Below, piece after piece: positions 45,034 to 54,734 of a DNA stretch of 64,000 nt. The DNA is from Fibrobacteria bacterium. Its GTDB lineage: Bacteria; Fibrobacterota; Fibrobacteria; UBA11236. Below the pieces are notes generated by a model. It saw only the letters and a list, made by a program, of their open reading frames with translations, was not told the origin of the DNA and made no database searches. The stretch is from NCBI GenBank assembly GCA_025360005.1, contig JANYDA010000027.1, positions 53,250-117,249 on the forward strand. Reading direction: 5' to 3'. Every line of letters begins with the position of its first letter. Within the stretch, counting starts at the first letter, position 1. A program made the translations under genes and the position numbers.

Positions 45034-47622
45034 TTGTTATCATCAGCAGCGAACGTGAATCCCGAACTCGCCGATAAACCGTCCGCCGCCGGACTGCTCC
45101 AGCAATACCATCCCGCCCTCGGAGGCTGGGATGAAATGGTGGCGCGCGGGGGCGCCGTGCGCGGAGCGTGGGCCGGGCTCGCCAGCACCTTGGACGAATT
45201 GGGTTCGGACGACGTGCGCCGCCGCAAGCAAGCCTTGGCGGAACAGCTCCGCCTCAACGGGGTGACTTATAACGTATACGGGGACAGCCTGGGCGCCGAT
45301 CGCATCTGGTCCCTGGATCCCATCCCGCTGATCCTTGAGAGCAAGGCGTGGGAGGCCTCCGAGCGCGGCCTAATCCAGCGCGCGGAGCTTCTGGACGCAA
45401 TCCTTCGCGACGTTTACGGTCCGCGCCGCCTGGTGCGCGAAGGCCTGCTGCCGGCCCTGTTCCTGTATTCGCATCCCGGATTCCAAAGGGCTTGCAGCGG
45501 CAATCCCGCCACCCAACAGCGCATGCTGCGCTTCTATTCCGCGGACATGGTGCGGGGGCAAGACGGCGGTTTCCGCGTGGTCAGCGATCGCGGGCAAAAC
45601 CCTTCCGGGTACGGTTATGCGCTGGAGAACCGATCCGTGCTGAGCCGAACGCTTCCCAGCCTGTTTCGCCAATCCGGCGTGCACCGCCTGGACGGCTTTT
45701 TCCAGTCCTTCCGCAAAAGCCTGGTGGAGGCCGCTCCCCCGGGCGTGCGCGATCCGTTCATCGTGCTGCTCTCCCCAGGGCCGGAGAACGAGACCTATTT
45801 CGAGCAGGCGTACCTGGCGAGTTACCTGGGCCTCCCGCTGGTGCGCGGATCCGATCTCACGCCCAGGGACGGGGGCATCCGCCTGCTTTCGCTGGAAGGC
45901 CCGCGCCAAGTGGACGTGATTCTGCGCCGCGTGGACGACACCTTCTGCGATCCCCTGGAATTGAACGGCAGCTCCCTTTTGGGCGTGCCCGGCCTGCTCC
46001 AGGCCGTACGTAACCGTAAAGTTACGGTGTGCAACGCGCTCGGCAGCGGCATCCTTGGCGGTTCCGGGCTCATGTCCTTCCTGCCCGCCATCAGCAGGCA
46101 CCTGTTCGGCCAGGATCTGTTGCTGCCCTCGGTGGCGACCTATTGGTGCGGCGACAAAGAACAGCGGGAAACCGCCCTGGAACGCTTCGACGAGATGGTG
46201 ATCAAGCCATTGTACCAAGGTCCCAAGCGCAGCACCTGGTTCGTGGGCAACCTGACGCGCGAGCAGCGCGAGAAACTGCTGATCCGCATCCGCGCCAAGC
46301 CCCAGCTCTACCTGGCCCAGGAAACCCTGCGGCCCTCCACGGCGCCCTGCTTCATTTCCAACCGCTTGGAGGCGCGCTCCCTGGTGCTGCGTAGTTTCAT
46401 AACCGCCGCGGGCGGATCGTTTTCCGTGATGCCCGGCGGCCTCACGCGCGTGGCGTCCAAGGAAGGCAGCATCGAGGTCACCGGCCAGGAAGGGGGTATC
46501 AGCAAGGATACCTGGATCCTCTCCTCCGAACCGGTATCCTGGGCGGTCGCGCCGGAGCTCGCGTCCGCGCCCTTGCGGCCCAACCGCCACCAGGGCCCGC
46601 TGCCCGCCTATGCCATGGAGAACCTCTTCTGGTTCGGCCGCTACCAAGAACGGCTCGCCTGCCAGGCGCGCGTCTGGCGGGAAGTCTTGCGCCAGGCCGG
46701 CGAATGGTACCGCCCCCGCTTGGAGGGCGCGCCGGACTGGATCCCCATGCTGCGAGCCTATCAGCCCTCGTTCGCCTCCCCGGCCGGCGATGCCCGCGCG
46801 TTGGAGGATCAACTGGAACGTTCCATTTACGAGGAAGCCTCCTTGGGTTCGCCCGCCTATAACCACGCGGCTTTGCGACGCACCGCCCGAGCCGTGCGAG
46901 ATTTGCTCCCGGATGATTGCTGGCTGGCGGTGAATTCGTTGTTGCCGGCGGCAGACGGTGTTGCCGGCGGCCCGGGACCGGAATCGGAAACCGACCCCGA
47001 CGCTTTCGGGTTCTCTCCGCAAGGCCCCGCCGCCGCCTTGAACCGCTTGGATCGCGCCGTACTCCACCTGGCCGGACTTTCCGGACTGGAATCGGAAAGC
47101 ATCGCCCTGGGACCGGTGCGCAGGTTCATCCTCATGGGCCGCAACGTGGAGCGGGCCCTGGCCTCCGTGCGCATCCTGGCCGCGGCCCTGGGCGGCAACC
47201 TCAAGCCGTCCGATCCGCTTTTGAAATCCCTGCTGGCTTTCCACGACAGCGATCTCATGTACCGGCAACGTTACCAGCGGGACGTGCAGGCCGGAGCGGT
47301 GGCGGACCTATTGCTGGCGGACGAACTGAATCCCCGCTCCATCGCGTTCCAATTGGCCCGCTTTGCGGAAGAACTGGCGCAATTCCCGGTGGCGGACTCC
47401 ACGTCGCTCTCCGCTTGCCAGAAGACGGCCCTCAAGGCGCTCACCTCCGTGCGCGTTTTCGAGACCACGGAGCACGGCGGCATCATGGGCGCGGGCGGCA
47501 ACGAAGCCTTCGAGCATCTGCTCAGCAGCCTGGAAGGCTGGCTGGGGCAGATATCCGAGCTTTTGGCGCGGGAATTCTTCCAACCCATACCTTTGCCCCA
47601 ATCCTTGCGGGAATGGACCTGA
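45034..47622 (+). CDS. circularly permuted ATP-grasp fused to alpha-E domain
   Basis: 862 residues. The N-terminal two thirds (about 20-500) is a circularly permuted ATP-grasp ligase with YNVYGDSLGADRIW near the start, GSGILGGSGLMSFLPAISRHLFGQD, and VIKPLYQGPKRSTW in the nucleotide-binding part. The C-terminal part (about 520-855) is an alpha-E helical domain (DUF403) opening with MENLFWFGRYQERLA. The two are often separate genes, here fused. Predicted role: amide-bond ligation in peptide synthesis together with the flanking transglutaminases. Start may be TTG 45034 or GTG 45055. Confidence 0.88.
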   Translation: MLSSAANVNPELADKPSAAGLLQQYHPALGGWDEMVARGGAVRGAWAGLASTLDELGSDDVRRRKQALAEQLRLNGVTYNVYGDSLGADRIWSLDPIPLILESKAWEASERGLIQRAELLDAILRDVYGPRRLVREGLLPALFLYSHPGFQRACSGNPATQQRMLRFYSADMVRGQDGGFRVVSDRGQNPSGYGYALENRSVLSRTLPSLFRQSGVHRLDGFFQSFRKSLVEAAPPGVRDPFIVLLSPGPENETYFEQAYLASYLGLPLVRGSDLTPRDGGIRLLSLEGPRQVDVILRRVDDTFCDPLELNGSSLLGVPGLLQAVRNRKVTVCNALGSGILGGSGLMSFLPAISRHLFGQDLLLPSVATYWCGDKEQRETALERFDEMVIKPLYQGPKRSTWFVGNLTREQREKLLIRIRAKPQLYLAQETLRPSTAPCFISNRLEARSLVLRSFITAAGGSFSVMPGGLTRVASKEGSIEVTGQEGGISKDTWILSSEPVSWAVAPELASAPLRPNRHQGPLPAYAMENLFWFGRYQERLACQARVWREVLRQAGEWYRPRLEGAPDWIPMLRAYQPSFASPAGDARALEDQLERSIYEEASLGSPAYNHAALRRTARAVRDLLPDDCWLAVNSLLPAADGVAGGPGPESETDPDAFGFSPQGPAAALNRLDRAVLHLAGLSGLESESIALGPVRRFILMGRNVERALASVRILAAALGGNLKPSDPLLKSLLAFHDSDLMYRQRYQRDVQAGAVADLLLADELNPRSIAFQLARFAEELAQFPVADSTSLSACQKTALKALTSVRVFETTEHGGIMGAGGNEAFEHLLSSLEGWLGQISELLAREFFQPIPLPQSLREWT

Positions 47623-47634
47623 GGCGGAAAGCGC

Positions 47635-48555
47635 ATGCCCATCTACACCATCCGCCACCGTACCATCTATGTCTACAGCGAGGAATGCGAACTCAGCGTC
47701 AACCAGGCGCGCTTGCGCCCGCGCGAATTGCCCGGCCAGCGCCTGATGGCCTTCTCCATGGAGTCCACTCCCCTAGTAGAAGATTTCCAGGAGGAGCCGG
47801 ATTTCTTCGGCAATCCCACCGCCATCTTCAAGGTGGCGCGCGGGCATGAGCGTTTCGAGATCTGCACGGAAAGCCGAGTGGACGTCTCCTGGGCGGAACG
47901 GGACGCCCCGCCGGATACGATAGCCTGGGAAGAGTGCGTGGAGATGTTGCGCGCCGCGGCCCTGCCGGAAACCCAGGACGCCATCCAGTTCGTGCTGGAC
48001 TCGCCGCTGGTGAAGGTTTTCCCGGAACTGCGCGAATACGCCATCGTATCCTTCCCGGGCGGACGTCCGCTGGGCGAAGCGGTATACCATCTGATGCGCC
48101 GCATCCACCGCGATTTCCGTTTCATCCCCGGTTCCACCAGCCTGCAGACCACTTTGGAGATGGTGTTCCAGACGCGTTGCGGGGTGTGCCAGGATTTCTC
48201 CCATCTCATGGTTGGCTGCCTGCGGGGGTTAGGGCTCGCAGCCAGGTATGTCAGCGGTTACATAGAGACCCTGCCCAAGCCTGGCAAGCCCAAACTGGTG
48301 GGCGCGGACGCCACCCATGCCTGGGTTTCCGTTTTCGCGCCCGGTACCGGCTGGCTGGACTACGATCCCACCAACCTGATGCTGCCCGGCCCGCAGCACA
48401 TCACCTTGGCATGGGGGCGCGACTTTTCGGACGTGAGCCCCTTGCGCGGAGTGCTCTACGGGGGCGGGACGCAGAAACTTAAAGTCGAAGTCGATGTGCT
48501 GCGCGAAGACGCCGCTCCGGTGGCCGCGGAGCCGATGGTTCCCGCCAAGCCTTGA
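47635..48555 (+). CDS. transglutaminase-like cysteine peptidase
   Basis: 306 residues with the bacterial transglutaminase-like N-terminal region (YTIRHRTIYVYSEECELSVNQARLRPR) and core. Triad: Cys185 in RCGVCQDFSH, His228 in DATHAWVSV and Asp244 in WLDYDPTN. It starts 12 bases after the ATP-grasp gene, completing a transglutaminase - ATP-grasp/alpha-E - transglutaminase operon. No signal peptide, so the substrate is probably cytoplasmic. Confidence 0.92.
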   Translation: MPIYTIRHRTIYVYSEECELSVNQARLRPRELPGQRLMAFSMESTPLVEDFQEEPDFFGNPTAIFKVARGHERFEICTESRVDVSWAERDAPPDTIAWEECVEMLRAAALPETQDAIQFVLDSPLVKVFPELREYAIVSFPGGRPLGEAVYHLMRRIHRDFRFIPGSTSLQTTLEMVFQTRCGVCQDFSHLMVGCLRGLGLAARYVSGYIETLPKPGKPKLVGADATHAWVSVFAPGTGWLDYDPTNLMLPGPQHITLAWGRDFSDVSPLRGVLYGGGTQKLKVEVDVLREDAAPVAAEPMVPAKP

Positions 48556-48609
48556 TCCCCCTCCGGCGCTCCCCGGCCGCGCTCAAGCGGCGCCGCCCGC
48601 ATTTTCCGA

Positions 48610-48637
48610 TTGCAACGGCCCGCCGGCAGGATATAAT
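48610..48637 (+). promoter_or_regulatory. sigma-70 promoter of the cNMP/FHA gene
   Basis: TTGCAA (48610-48615) and a perfect TATAAT (48632-48637) with a 16-base spacer, 31 bases before GTG 48669. This is the best matching promoter in the window and suggests the gene is not simply read through from the transglutaminase operon. Confidence 0.65.
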
Positions 48638-48668
48638 TAGCAGGCATCCCCGCATTCCCGGAGGTAAC

Positions 48669-49439
48669 GTGGTCAATACCTGGCGCTATGCCCCCAACGA
48701 TCTCATCATCCGCGAGAACGATCCCGGCGAGTCCGCCTATATCATCGAATCCGGAAAGGTGGCCGTATCCAAGGAAAGCAACGGCAAGCAAGTGCATATC
48801 GCCTACCTGGCCAAAGGCGCCACCTTCGGCGAGATGAGCATGGTGGACGATCTGCCCCGTAGCGCCAGCGTTACGGCGGTGGAGGAAACCGTGGTAAGGG
48901 AATTCCATCGCGACGATCTTTACGGGGCAATGAAGGAAAACCCGGACGTGTTCGGCAAGTTCCTCAAGAGCATCTTCGAGCGGTTGCGGGAGGCCAATTC
49001 GGTGATCGCCAATATGGATCCGGACTCCAAGCGTCAGGGCCGCCTGGCCAACCTCAAGGATCCAGGCAGCAAGGCCGAATCGTTTTCCATCGAAGGCGTC
49101 ACCCCCGCCGCCATCGCCGCCGTTGCGGCCAACACTTTCGTCATCAAGACCTTCCCCTTCAAGATAGGCCGGAAGAGCAGCGATCCCTTCCTCTATAACC
49201 ACTTTGAAATCGAAGACAAGGATCCGGCCCAGATTTCCCGCCATCATGTGAGTATCGTCTACGAAGGCGGCAGGATAGGCGTCCTGGATCGGGGCAGCGA
49301 ATTGGGGGCTTCGGTGGGCGGCACGCGCATCGGCGGCAAGCACGGGCCAGGCCCGGTCTATTTCGACGGCAAAGAAGGCGTTCTGATCCTGGGCGAGGAC
49401 GCCTCGCCATTCCAATACCGCATCCGGGTCGCGTGGTAA
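48669..49439 (+). CDS. cyclic-nucleotide-binding plus FHA protein
   Basis: 256 residues from GTG 48669 with GGAGG four bases upstream. The N-terminal half is a cNMP-binding (CAP-like) domain: RENDPGESAYIIESGKVAVSKE, then KGATFGEMSMVDDLPRSASVTA. A short linker leads to an FHA domain with KIGRKSSD and ISRHHVSIVYE, which bind phosphothreonine. No DNA-binding helix-turn-helix is visible, so this is a signal sensor rather than a transcription factor of the CRP type. The partner kinase is not in the window. Confidence 0.88.
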   Translation: MVNTWRYAPNDLIIRENDPGESAYIIESGKVAVSKESNGKQVHIAYLAKGATFGEMSMVDDLPRSASVTAVEETVVREFHRDDLYGAMKENPDVFGKFLKSIFERLREANSVIANMDPDSKRQGRLANLKDPGSKAESFSIEGVTPAAIAAVAANTFVIKTFPFKIGRKSSDPFLYNHFEIEDKDPAQISRHHVSIVYEGGRIGVLDRGSELGASVGGTRIGGKHGPGPVYFDGKEGVLILGEDASPFQYRIRVAW

Positions 49440-49723
49440 AAGCGCATTTAAAGCGCATTCCGGGTCTGCGGCCATAATGGCCTAACAATTCCCCGACCCG
49501 TCCCGCTGCGGCCGGATCCCGATGATACCTTCGCTACATCGGCGCCATCGCCGGCATTCGGATCGGTCGTGGCCGCGGGGCCCTTTTTTAGGGCCGGTCG
49601 CTGGAAGAGGGGCGCTCCAAAGGCGGGGTGCAGCGGCCGGCGCGAAAAAGGGTCAAGGTTTTTTCGGAAATGTCGATAGATGGGAACCGGCCTTACCCGG
49701 GATTTCAGCATAGCGGAGCAGCC

Positions 49724-50155
49724 ATGGCCATATCATCCCTCGAGTCCTTGATTGCCAAATACGGATCCAACTTCGGGGTCACCTCCCAAATCCCGGCCGA
49801 GGCCCAAGCCAAAGCGGCCGCCAATGCCCGGTCGTCCGAAACCGAATCGGCCGCGGTGAAAAAAGACGATACCGTTAAGTTGAGCCAGGCAGCCCTGGAT
49901 TACCAGAAGGCGCACACCTTGCCTACCGGCACGTTCATGCCCCCCAACCTTTTCGGCGACATGCTGGGAGCCTTCGACAATGCTTCCGATGGCACCGCGA
50001 ACGCCGGGACCGGCAGCTTGATGGATTTCCTGGGCGCGGGAACGGAAGGGAACTCCGCCGATCCCAACTCCGCCGCGGATCCCACCGGCTACTTCGATAA
50101 CCTGGGCCGCCTCATGGGGAAAAGCGGTCCCACCCTGCCTGCTAAAAAAACCTGA
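49724..50155 (+). CDS. small hypothetical protein
   Basis: 143 residues from ATG 49724, with GGAG upstream; the earlier start at 49628 is not supported. Residues 1-45 are helical, then KKDDTVKLSQAALDYQKAHT (superficially like the FlgM 'VKLSxxA' pattern, but too short to decide), followed by a Gly/Asn/Ala-rich disordered tail. No family recognised. The interval 49440-49723 contains a small GGCCC/GGGCC stem-loop and nothing else. Confidence 0.55.
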   Translation: MAISSLESLIAKYGSNFGVTSQIPAEAQAKAAANARSSETESAAVKKDDTVKLSQAALDYQKAHTLPTGTFMPPNLFGDMLGAFDNASDGTANAGTGSLMDFLGAGTEGNSADPNSAADPTGYFDNLGRLMGKSGPTLPAKKT

Positions 50156-50303
50156 TCCCATCCTTCCCTTCTCCGGTCCCTGAATCCGGATGCAACAGGC
50201 CGCAGCGGGGGTTGTCTACAATTTGTATGTATGAAATCCCAAATTCCCCATCCTCAGGACAAGATTTAACCTTGCGCTAACAACTCCCGGCGGACCTTGA
50301 CTA

Positions 50304-50332
50304 CCAAGTAGACTCAGGCTTTTACTTGGAGG
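50304..50332 (+). promoter_or_regulatory. inverted repeat overlapping the GH48 ribosome binding site
   Basis: CCAAGTA (50304-50310) and TACTTGG (50323-50329) form a 7-bp inverted repeat with a 12-base loop. The right arm runs into the Shine-Dalgarno GGAGG at 50328-50332, seven bases before the ATG. As RNA it could mask the ribosome binding site; as DNA it could be an operator. Confidence 0.5.
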
Positions 50333-50339
50333 CGCCGCA

Positions 50340-52763
50340 ATGCTCACCGATTCCCCCGCTCGTATCCCATCCGGTTGCAAATCCTTTGCCTTTGCGCGCG
50401 CGCCTATGCGCGCCCTGGCCGCTGCGGCGCTGTTGTTGGCGGCTTCCGCCGCCGTTCCGCGTGCACAGGAAACCGATAAGGAGAAATACGCCAAGCGTTT
50501 CCTGGACATGTACGAGAAGATCAAGAATCCCCAGAACGGTTATTTCGGCAGCATGGGCCTGCCCTACCATTCCGTGGAGACCATGATCATCGAGGCGCCG
50601 GATTACGGGCATGAAACCACCAGCGAGGCCGTCAGCTATTGGCTTTGGCTGGAAGGCATGTATGGCTTCATGACCAACCAATGGACCGGTGTGGCCAACG
50701 TGTGGGACAAGGCGGAGAAATACATCATTCCCAGCACCCAGGATCAGCCTACCAACTCTTTCTACAAACCGGATAAGCCCGCCACCTTCATTCCCGAATA
50801 CGAAGATCCCAGCCAGTATCCGGCCGCGCTCAATGACGGCGTGGCGCCGGGCCAGGATCCCATCTATTACGAATTGCGTTCCACCTACGGCAACTCGGAC
50901 GTGTACGGCATGCATTGGCTGTTGGACGTGGACAATTGGTACGGTTTCGGCAACCGCGGCGACGGCACGAGCAAGCCCGCCTACATCAACACCTTCGAGC
51001 GCGGCGCCTCCGAGTCGGTATGGGAGGCCATCCCCCATCCTTCCTGGGACGCCTTCAAATTCGGGGGGCGCAACGGCTTCCTGGATCTGTTCGTCAAGGA
51101 CAGCCAGTATAGCCAGCAATGGCGTTATACCAACGCGCCGGACGCGGACGCGCGCATGGTGCAGGCCATGTATTGGGTGGCGCTATGGGCCAAGGAGAAA
51201 GGCCAGAGCCCCGCGGGCGTGGTGCCGGTGGACAAGGCCGCCAAGATGGGCGACTTCATGCGCTACGCCCTGTTCGACAAATACTTCAAAAACCTGGACT
51301 GCGCCGGTACTACCTGCAACCCGACCGGCAATTATCCTAATTCCCATTACCTCATTTCCTGGTACTATGGCTGGGGCGGCGCCGTCGACCCCGGTAAGGG
51401 CTGGGCGTACCGCATCGGCGCCAGCCATAACCATTTCGGCTACCAGAATCCGGTGGCGGCCTATGCGTTGGGCAAGGATCCCCTCTTCAAGCCCAAGTCC
51501 CAGAACGGCGCGAGCGACTGGGCCAAGTCCTTTGAGCGCCAGATGGAATTCTACCAATGGCTGCAATCCGCCGAGGGCGGCGTGGCCGGCGGCGCATCCA
51601 GCAGTTACCAGGGACGTTACGCGGCCAAGCCGGCCGGCGTCTCCCAGTTCTACGGCATGCCGTACGAAGCCAATCCCGTCTACCTCGATCCCGGCAGCAA
51701 CACCTGGTTCGGTTTCCAGGCGTGGTCCATGCAACGCATGGGCGAGATCTACTATATCAGCAACGATCCCCGCGCCGAGAAGATGATGGACAAGTGGGTG
51801 GCCTGGGTCAAGAAGCAGATCTTCCTGTACGACAACGGCTCCTGGGCCATTCCCAGCACCATCTCCTGGACCGGCCAGCCGGATGAATGGAAGGGCTTCG
51901 CCGGCTTTACCGGCAATCCCGGTCTGCACGTGCACGTGGACAATTACGGCACGGACGTAGGCATCTCCGCTTCCGTGGCGCGCACGCTTATCCATTACGC
52001 CTACGCCAAGCGCAAGTACAAGGGGACGGCGGACGCGGAAGCCATCGCCCTGGCCAAGGGCATCATCGATCGCATGTGGGACAAGTTCCAGGACAAATGG
52101 GGCATCTCCGTTCCGGAGCCGCGCGGCGATTACAAACGCATGTTCAACCAGGAAGTTTTCGTGCCTTCGGGATTTTCCGGCCGTATGCCCAACGGGGACG
52201 CCATCCAACCCGGCGTGAAGTTCCTGGACATCCGCAGCAAGTTCAGGCAGGACCCTGCTTTCGCGCGCGTCAAGGCCTCCATCGATGCCGGCAAGGATCC
52301 GGAATTCCGCTACCACCGCTTCTGGGCGCAGGTGGAAGTGGCTCTCGCCTACGGCGAAATGGCGCGCTTCTCCCAGGATAATCCCAACGTAGCGCCCATC
52401 ACCGTTCTTCCCGGCTCCAACTTGAATCCCGACTACTCAGGTACCCCCACCAACCAGGGCGATACCGGCAATCCCAATAAGCCGGGGGATCCGGAATTGC
52501 CTAAGGCCCCCATCTCCATCGTGGGCCGCTACCGCGAGGGTAACTTCAATGTGACCCTGAGCGGGCGGAACCTGGAGGTTTCGGGACCGCGAGGGGCTTA
52601 TGATCTGAGGCTGTTCGATATGCGGGGCAAGGAAGTTCTGAAGAGCTCCGGGAATACCGGCGACCATGCCCGCATTTCCACCGCCGGCTTGAAGTCGGGA
52701 GTATACGCTTCCCGCGTGGCCACTCCCCAAGGCGAGTTGCGCAGCATGTTGGCGCTGCCGTAA
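50340..52763 (+). CDS. GH48 reducing-end cellobiohydrolase with C-terminal sorting tail
   Basis: 807 residues. A signal peptide (LAAAALLLAASAAVPRA) is followed by a full GH48 catalytic domain (about 45-690), recognised by the dense family blocks such as YFGSMGLPYHSVETMIIEAPDYGHETTSEA, VDNWYGFGNRGDG, and HVHVDNYGTDVG. GH48 enzymes are processive exocellulases that attack cellulose from reducing ends. A Pro/Asn/Thr-rich linker leads to a C-terminal region (about 725-807) whose pattern DLRLFDMRGKEVLKSSG and LKSGVYASRV resembles type IX secretion (Por) sorting tails. ATG 50340 with GGAGG is firm. Confidence 0.95.
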   Translation: MLTDSPARIPSGCKSFAFARAPMRALAAAALLLAASAAVPRAQETDKEKYAKRFLDMYEKIKNPQNGYFGSMGLPYHSVETMIIEAPDYGHETTSEAVSYWLWLEGMYGFMTNQWTGVANVWDKAEKYIIPSTQDQPTNSFYKPDKPATFIPEYEDPSQYPAALNDGVAPGQDPIYYELRSTYGNSDVYGMHWLLDVDNWYGFGNRGDGTSKPAYINTFERGASESVWEAIPHPSWDAFKFGGRNGFLDLFVKDSQYSQQWRYTNAPDADARMVQAMYWVALWAKEKGQSPAGVVPVDKAAKMGDFMRYALFDKYFKNLDCAGTTCNPTGNYPNSHYLISWYYGWGGAVDPGKGWAYRIGASHNHFGYQNPVAAYALGKDPLFKPKSQNGASDWAKSFERQMEFYQWLQSAEGGVAGGASSSYQGRYAAKPAGVSQFYGMPYEANPVYLDPGSNTWFGFQAWSMQRMGEIYYISNDPRAEKMMDKWVAWVKKQIFLYDNGSWAIPSTISWTGQPDEWKGFAGFTGNPGLHVHVDNYGTDVGISASVARTLIHYAYAKRKYKGTADAEAIALAKGIIDRMWDKFQDKWGISVPEPRGDYKRMFNQEVFVPSGFSGRMPNGDAIQPGVKFLDIRSKFRQDPAFARVKASIDAGKDPEFRYHRFWAQVEVALAYGEMARFSQDNPNVAPITVLPGSNLNPDYSGTPTNQGDTGNPNKPGDPELPKAPISIVGRYREGNFNVTLSGRNLEVSGPRGAYDLRLFDMRGKEVLKSSGNTGDHARISTAGLKSGVYASRVATPQGELRSMLALP

Positions 52764-53015
52764 ACGGAAGGTGGGCAGCGCCGGCGTCGCCTGCGCGCCG
52801 CTCACTATCGAAGCCCCCGCTGTTGTCCTGCGGAGCGGCGTCCTCCTCAGGGGGATCTCCTTCAATGTCATTGTAGGGACCCGCCCATGCGTGCGGGGAA
52901 TTCGGCCGGGCCGGCATCGTCAAGACGACTGCCGTCAAGAGCGAATCAAGAGCGAACGATAACCGCCCGGCCGGCCTGGAAACGGTTGATCAGGACTTTG
53001 GAGACGGCTCAGCGA

Positions 53016-54524
53016 TCACGGGGCAAGGCGGCGGAAATAAAGGGTCTCGGCGTTTGGTCCGACCGCCTTGAGTATCCGGGATGGTACTTTCCGGCCCCCC
53101 ACGTCGTAGGCGCCGATATCGATAGCGGCGGATTGCACGGTCGATAGGCCTGAGCGCGCCCTGGCGCGGATGCCCACTTCTTTTCCGCCGAACTCGAACG
53201 CACCCAGATCCGGAGCGGATCCCGTGTAGGCCAGCTTCACATCCACGCCTTTATCGATCAAATCGCTCCCCGCTTTCAGTTTCATGAAACCGATGGCGGG
53301 CAGGCTGCCGTCTGCTTGCCGGGGTCCGTACACGCCGGCGGTATCGATGCTCTGGAAATCCGTGCTGGACACGGTGAGGGAATTCAGGTTCCAGGAATTA
53401 TCGGCGGCATCCACTCCGTTGCCCATGGTGTTGTTGGAGAGATCCCGGCCCATGAAGGCGACATTGTTGCGCAGGATGCCCAGGCTGACATCGCCGTTTT
53501 TATAGCCGAGCAGGTTGAAATTGGAGGTTAGGTTATTGAAGGCGGTGTTGTTGTAATAGAAGTTGGAGACGGGATGATGGTTCTGGTAGAAACCCGCCGC
53601 CTTGTTGTTGAAGGCCAGGCAGAAGCGGACCGTATGCTGGGGAACCTGGTTGGGCGCGCCGGAGGCGGTGGCGCCGAAGCCGCCCACCTTGAAGCCGTTG
53701 CCGTTCCCGGAGCTTTGCGGGGGAAATGTCCCCGACTTGTAGCCGTTATCCCAGGACCAGCAATATTCTACCGTGACCGGCGCCATGCAAGTGATGAAGT
53801 CCCAGCCGTCATCGGCGTTCCACCAGGAACGGCATCCCCGGAAGACGTTGCCGGTACTGGAAGCGGTTCTCACATGGCAGCCGAATCCGTCGGCGTTCTG
53901 GCCGGCATCGAGCTTGCCGTTGGTATAGGAGAAGGCATCGTAATTGTCGTGGGAGTCGCAATTCAACACCAGGTTGTTGCCGCCGTCCTGGATGAACAGG
54001 CCCGGGCCCATGTTATGGTGCAGGTTAAGCAGCTCGAAGATATTGTTATTGCCGCCATCGACGAACAGGCACCAGTCCTCATGCGCTCTTAAGGCGTTGT
54101 TCTGCGGCACATTCTTCATTTCTATGCCTTTGAGGTGAAGCCAGTCCCCGGACACCACCATGCCCTTGATCCGCTTCAATGCGGTGAGACCTTTGAAATC
54201 GAATACCGGCGTTTCGCCCGGATAGGCGAAGTAATGGATGGGTTTACCCGCCGCGCCGCTCTTGGACAGCGTGATTCCTATTTCCGCCGAGTTGCTGGTG
54301 AAGGCGTAGGTGCCGCCCCTTAGAAACACGGTGTCCCCGGCCGCGGCCGCGGCTTGGCCCCTGGCCATGCTTGCGAAGGGCTTATCCTGGCTGCCCGGAT
54401 TGCCGTCGTCCCCGGTAGGGGATACGTAGTAGTTGGCCCCGTAAATCCGGGCGAAGATGCCTGCTGCGGCGATCAACGTGATGCAGCGGCTGCTATTGGC
54501 TTTAATCAAATTCCCGATTTCCAT
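53016..54524 (-). CDS. pectate-lyase-like (PL9) right-handed beta-helix protein
   Basis: About 502 residues from ATG 54524. A signal peptide (CITLIAAAGIFARIYG) is followed by the PL9-type opening YYVSPTGDDGNPGSQDKPFASM and GDTVFLRGGTYAF. A long parallel beta-helix follows with Asn ladders, calcium-site-like blocks and NADGFGCHVRT. The helix ends near residue 440. The family cleaves polygalacturonate by beta-elimination. A C-terminal tail (about 470-502; IDIGAYDVGGRKVPSRI) may be a short sorting signal. The catalytic Lys cannot be identified by eye. Confidence 0.8.
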   Translation of the reverse strand: MEIGNLIKANSSRCITLIAAAGIFARIYGANYYVSPTGDDGNPGSQDKPFASMARGQAAAAAGDTVFLRGGTYAFTSNSAEIGITLSKSGAAGKPIHYFAYPGETPVFDFKGLTALKRIKGMVVSGDWLHLKGIEMKNVPQNNALRAHEDWCLFVDGGNNNIFELLNLHHNMGPGLFIQDGGNNLVLNCDSHDNYDAFSYTNGKLDAGQNADGFGCHVRTASSTGNVFRGCRSWWNADDGWDFITCMAPVTVEYCWSWDNGYKSGTFPPQSSGNGNGFKVGGFGATASGAPNQVPQHTVRFCLAFNNKAAGFYQNHHPVSNFYYNNTAFNNLTSNFNLLGYKNGDVSLGILRNNVAFMGRDLSNNTMGNGVDAADNSWNLNSLTVSSTDFQSIDTAGVYGPRQADGSLPAIGFMKLKAGSDLIDKGVDVKLAYTGSAPDLGAFEFGGKEVGIRARARSGLSTVQSAAIDIGAYDVGGRKVPSRILKAVGPNAETLYFRRLAP

Positions 54525-54734
54525 CGCTTGCCTTTTGTCCCCATCCCACGCGGAATATCTTAGCGCCATTTGCCTTCCCACGCAGGCTGAAAATGCCGCG
54601 TAGACAAAAACAGGCGAACCCAATCGGGTTCCGGGGGCAAAGTCGTGAATTGGAAATCGGCCCGCGAGGCGGGGTTTGCGGGCTTGTTTGGATTTTTGGG
54701 AGGAAGAGGAAAGGTTTGCTTCGCCGCGGGTTTA

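Noticed and set aside
50223..50260. TTGTCT/TATGAA promoter for the GH48 gene
   Set aside because: The spacer would be only 12 bases and the boxes are poor; other candidate (TTGACT/TTTTAC) would start inside the ribosome binding site.
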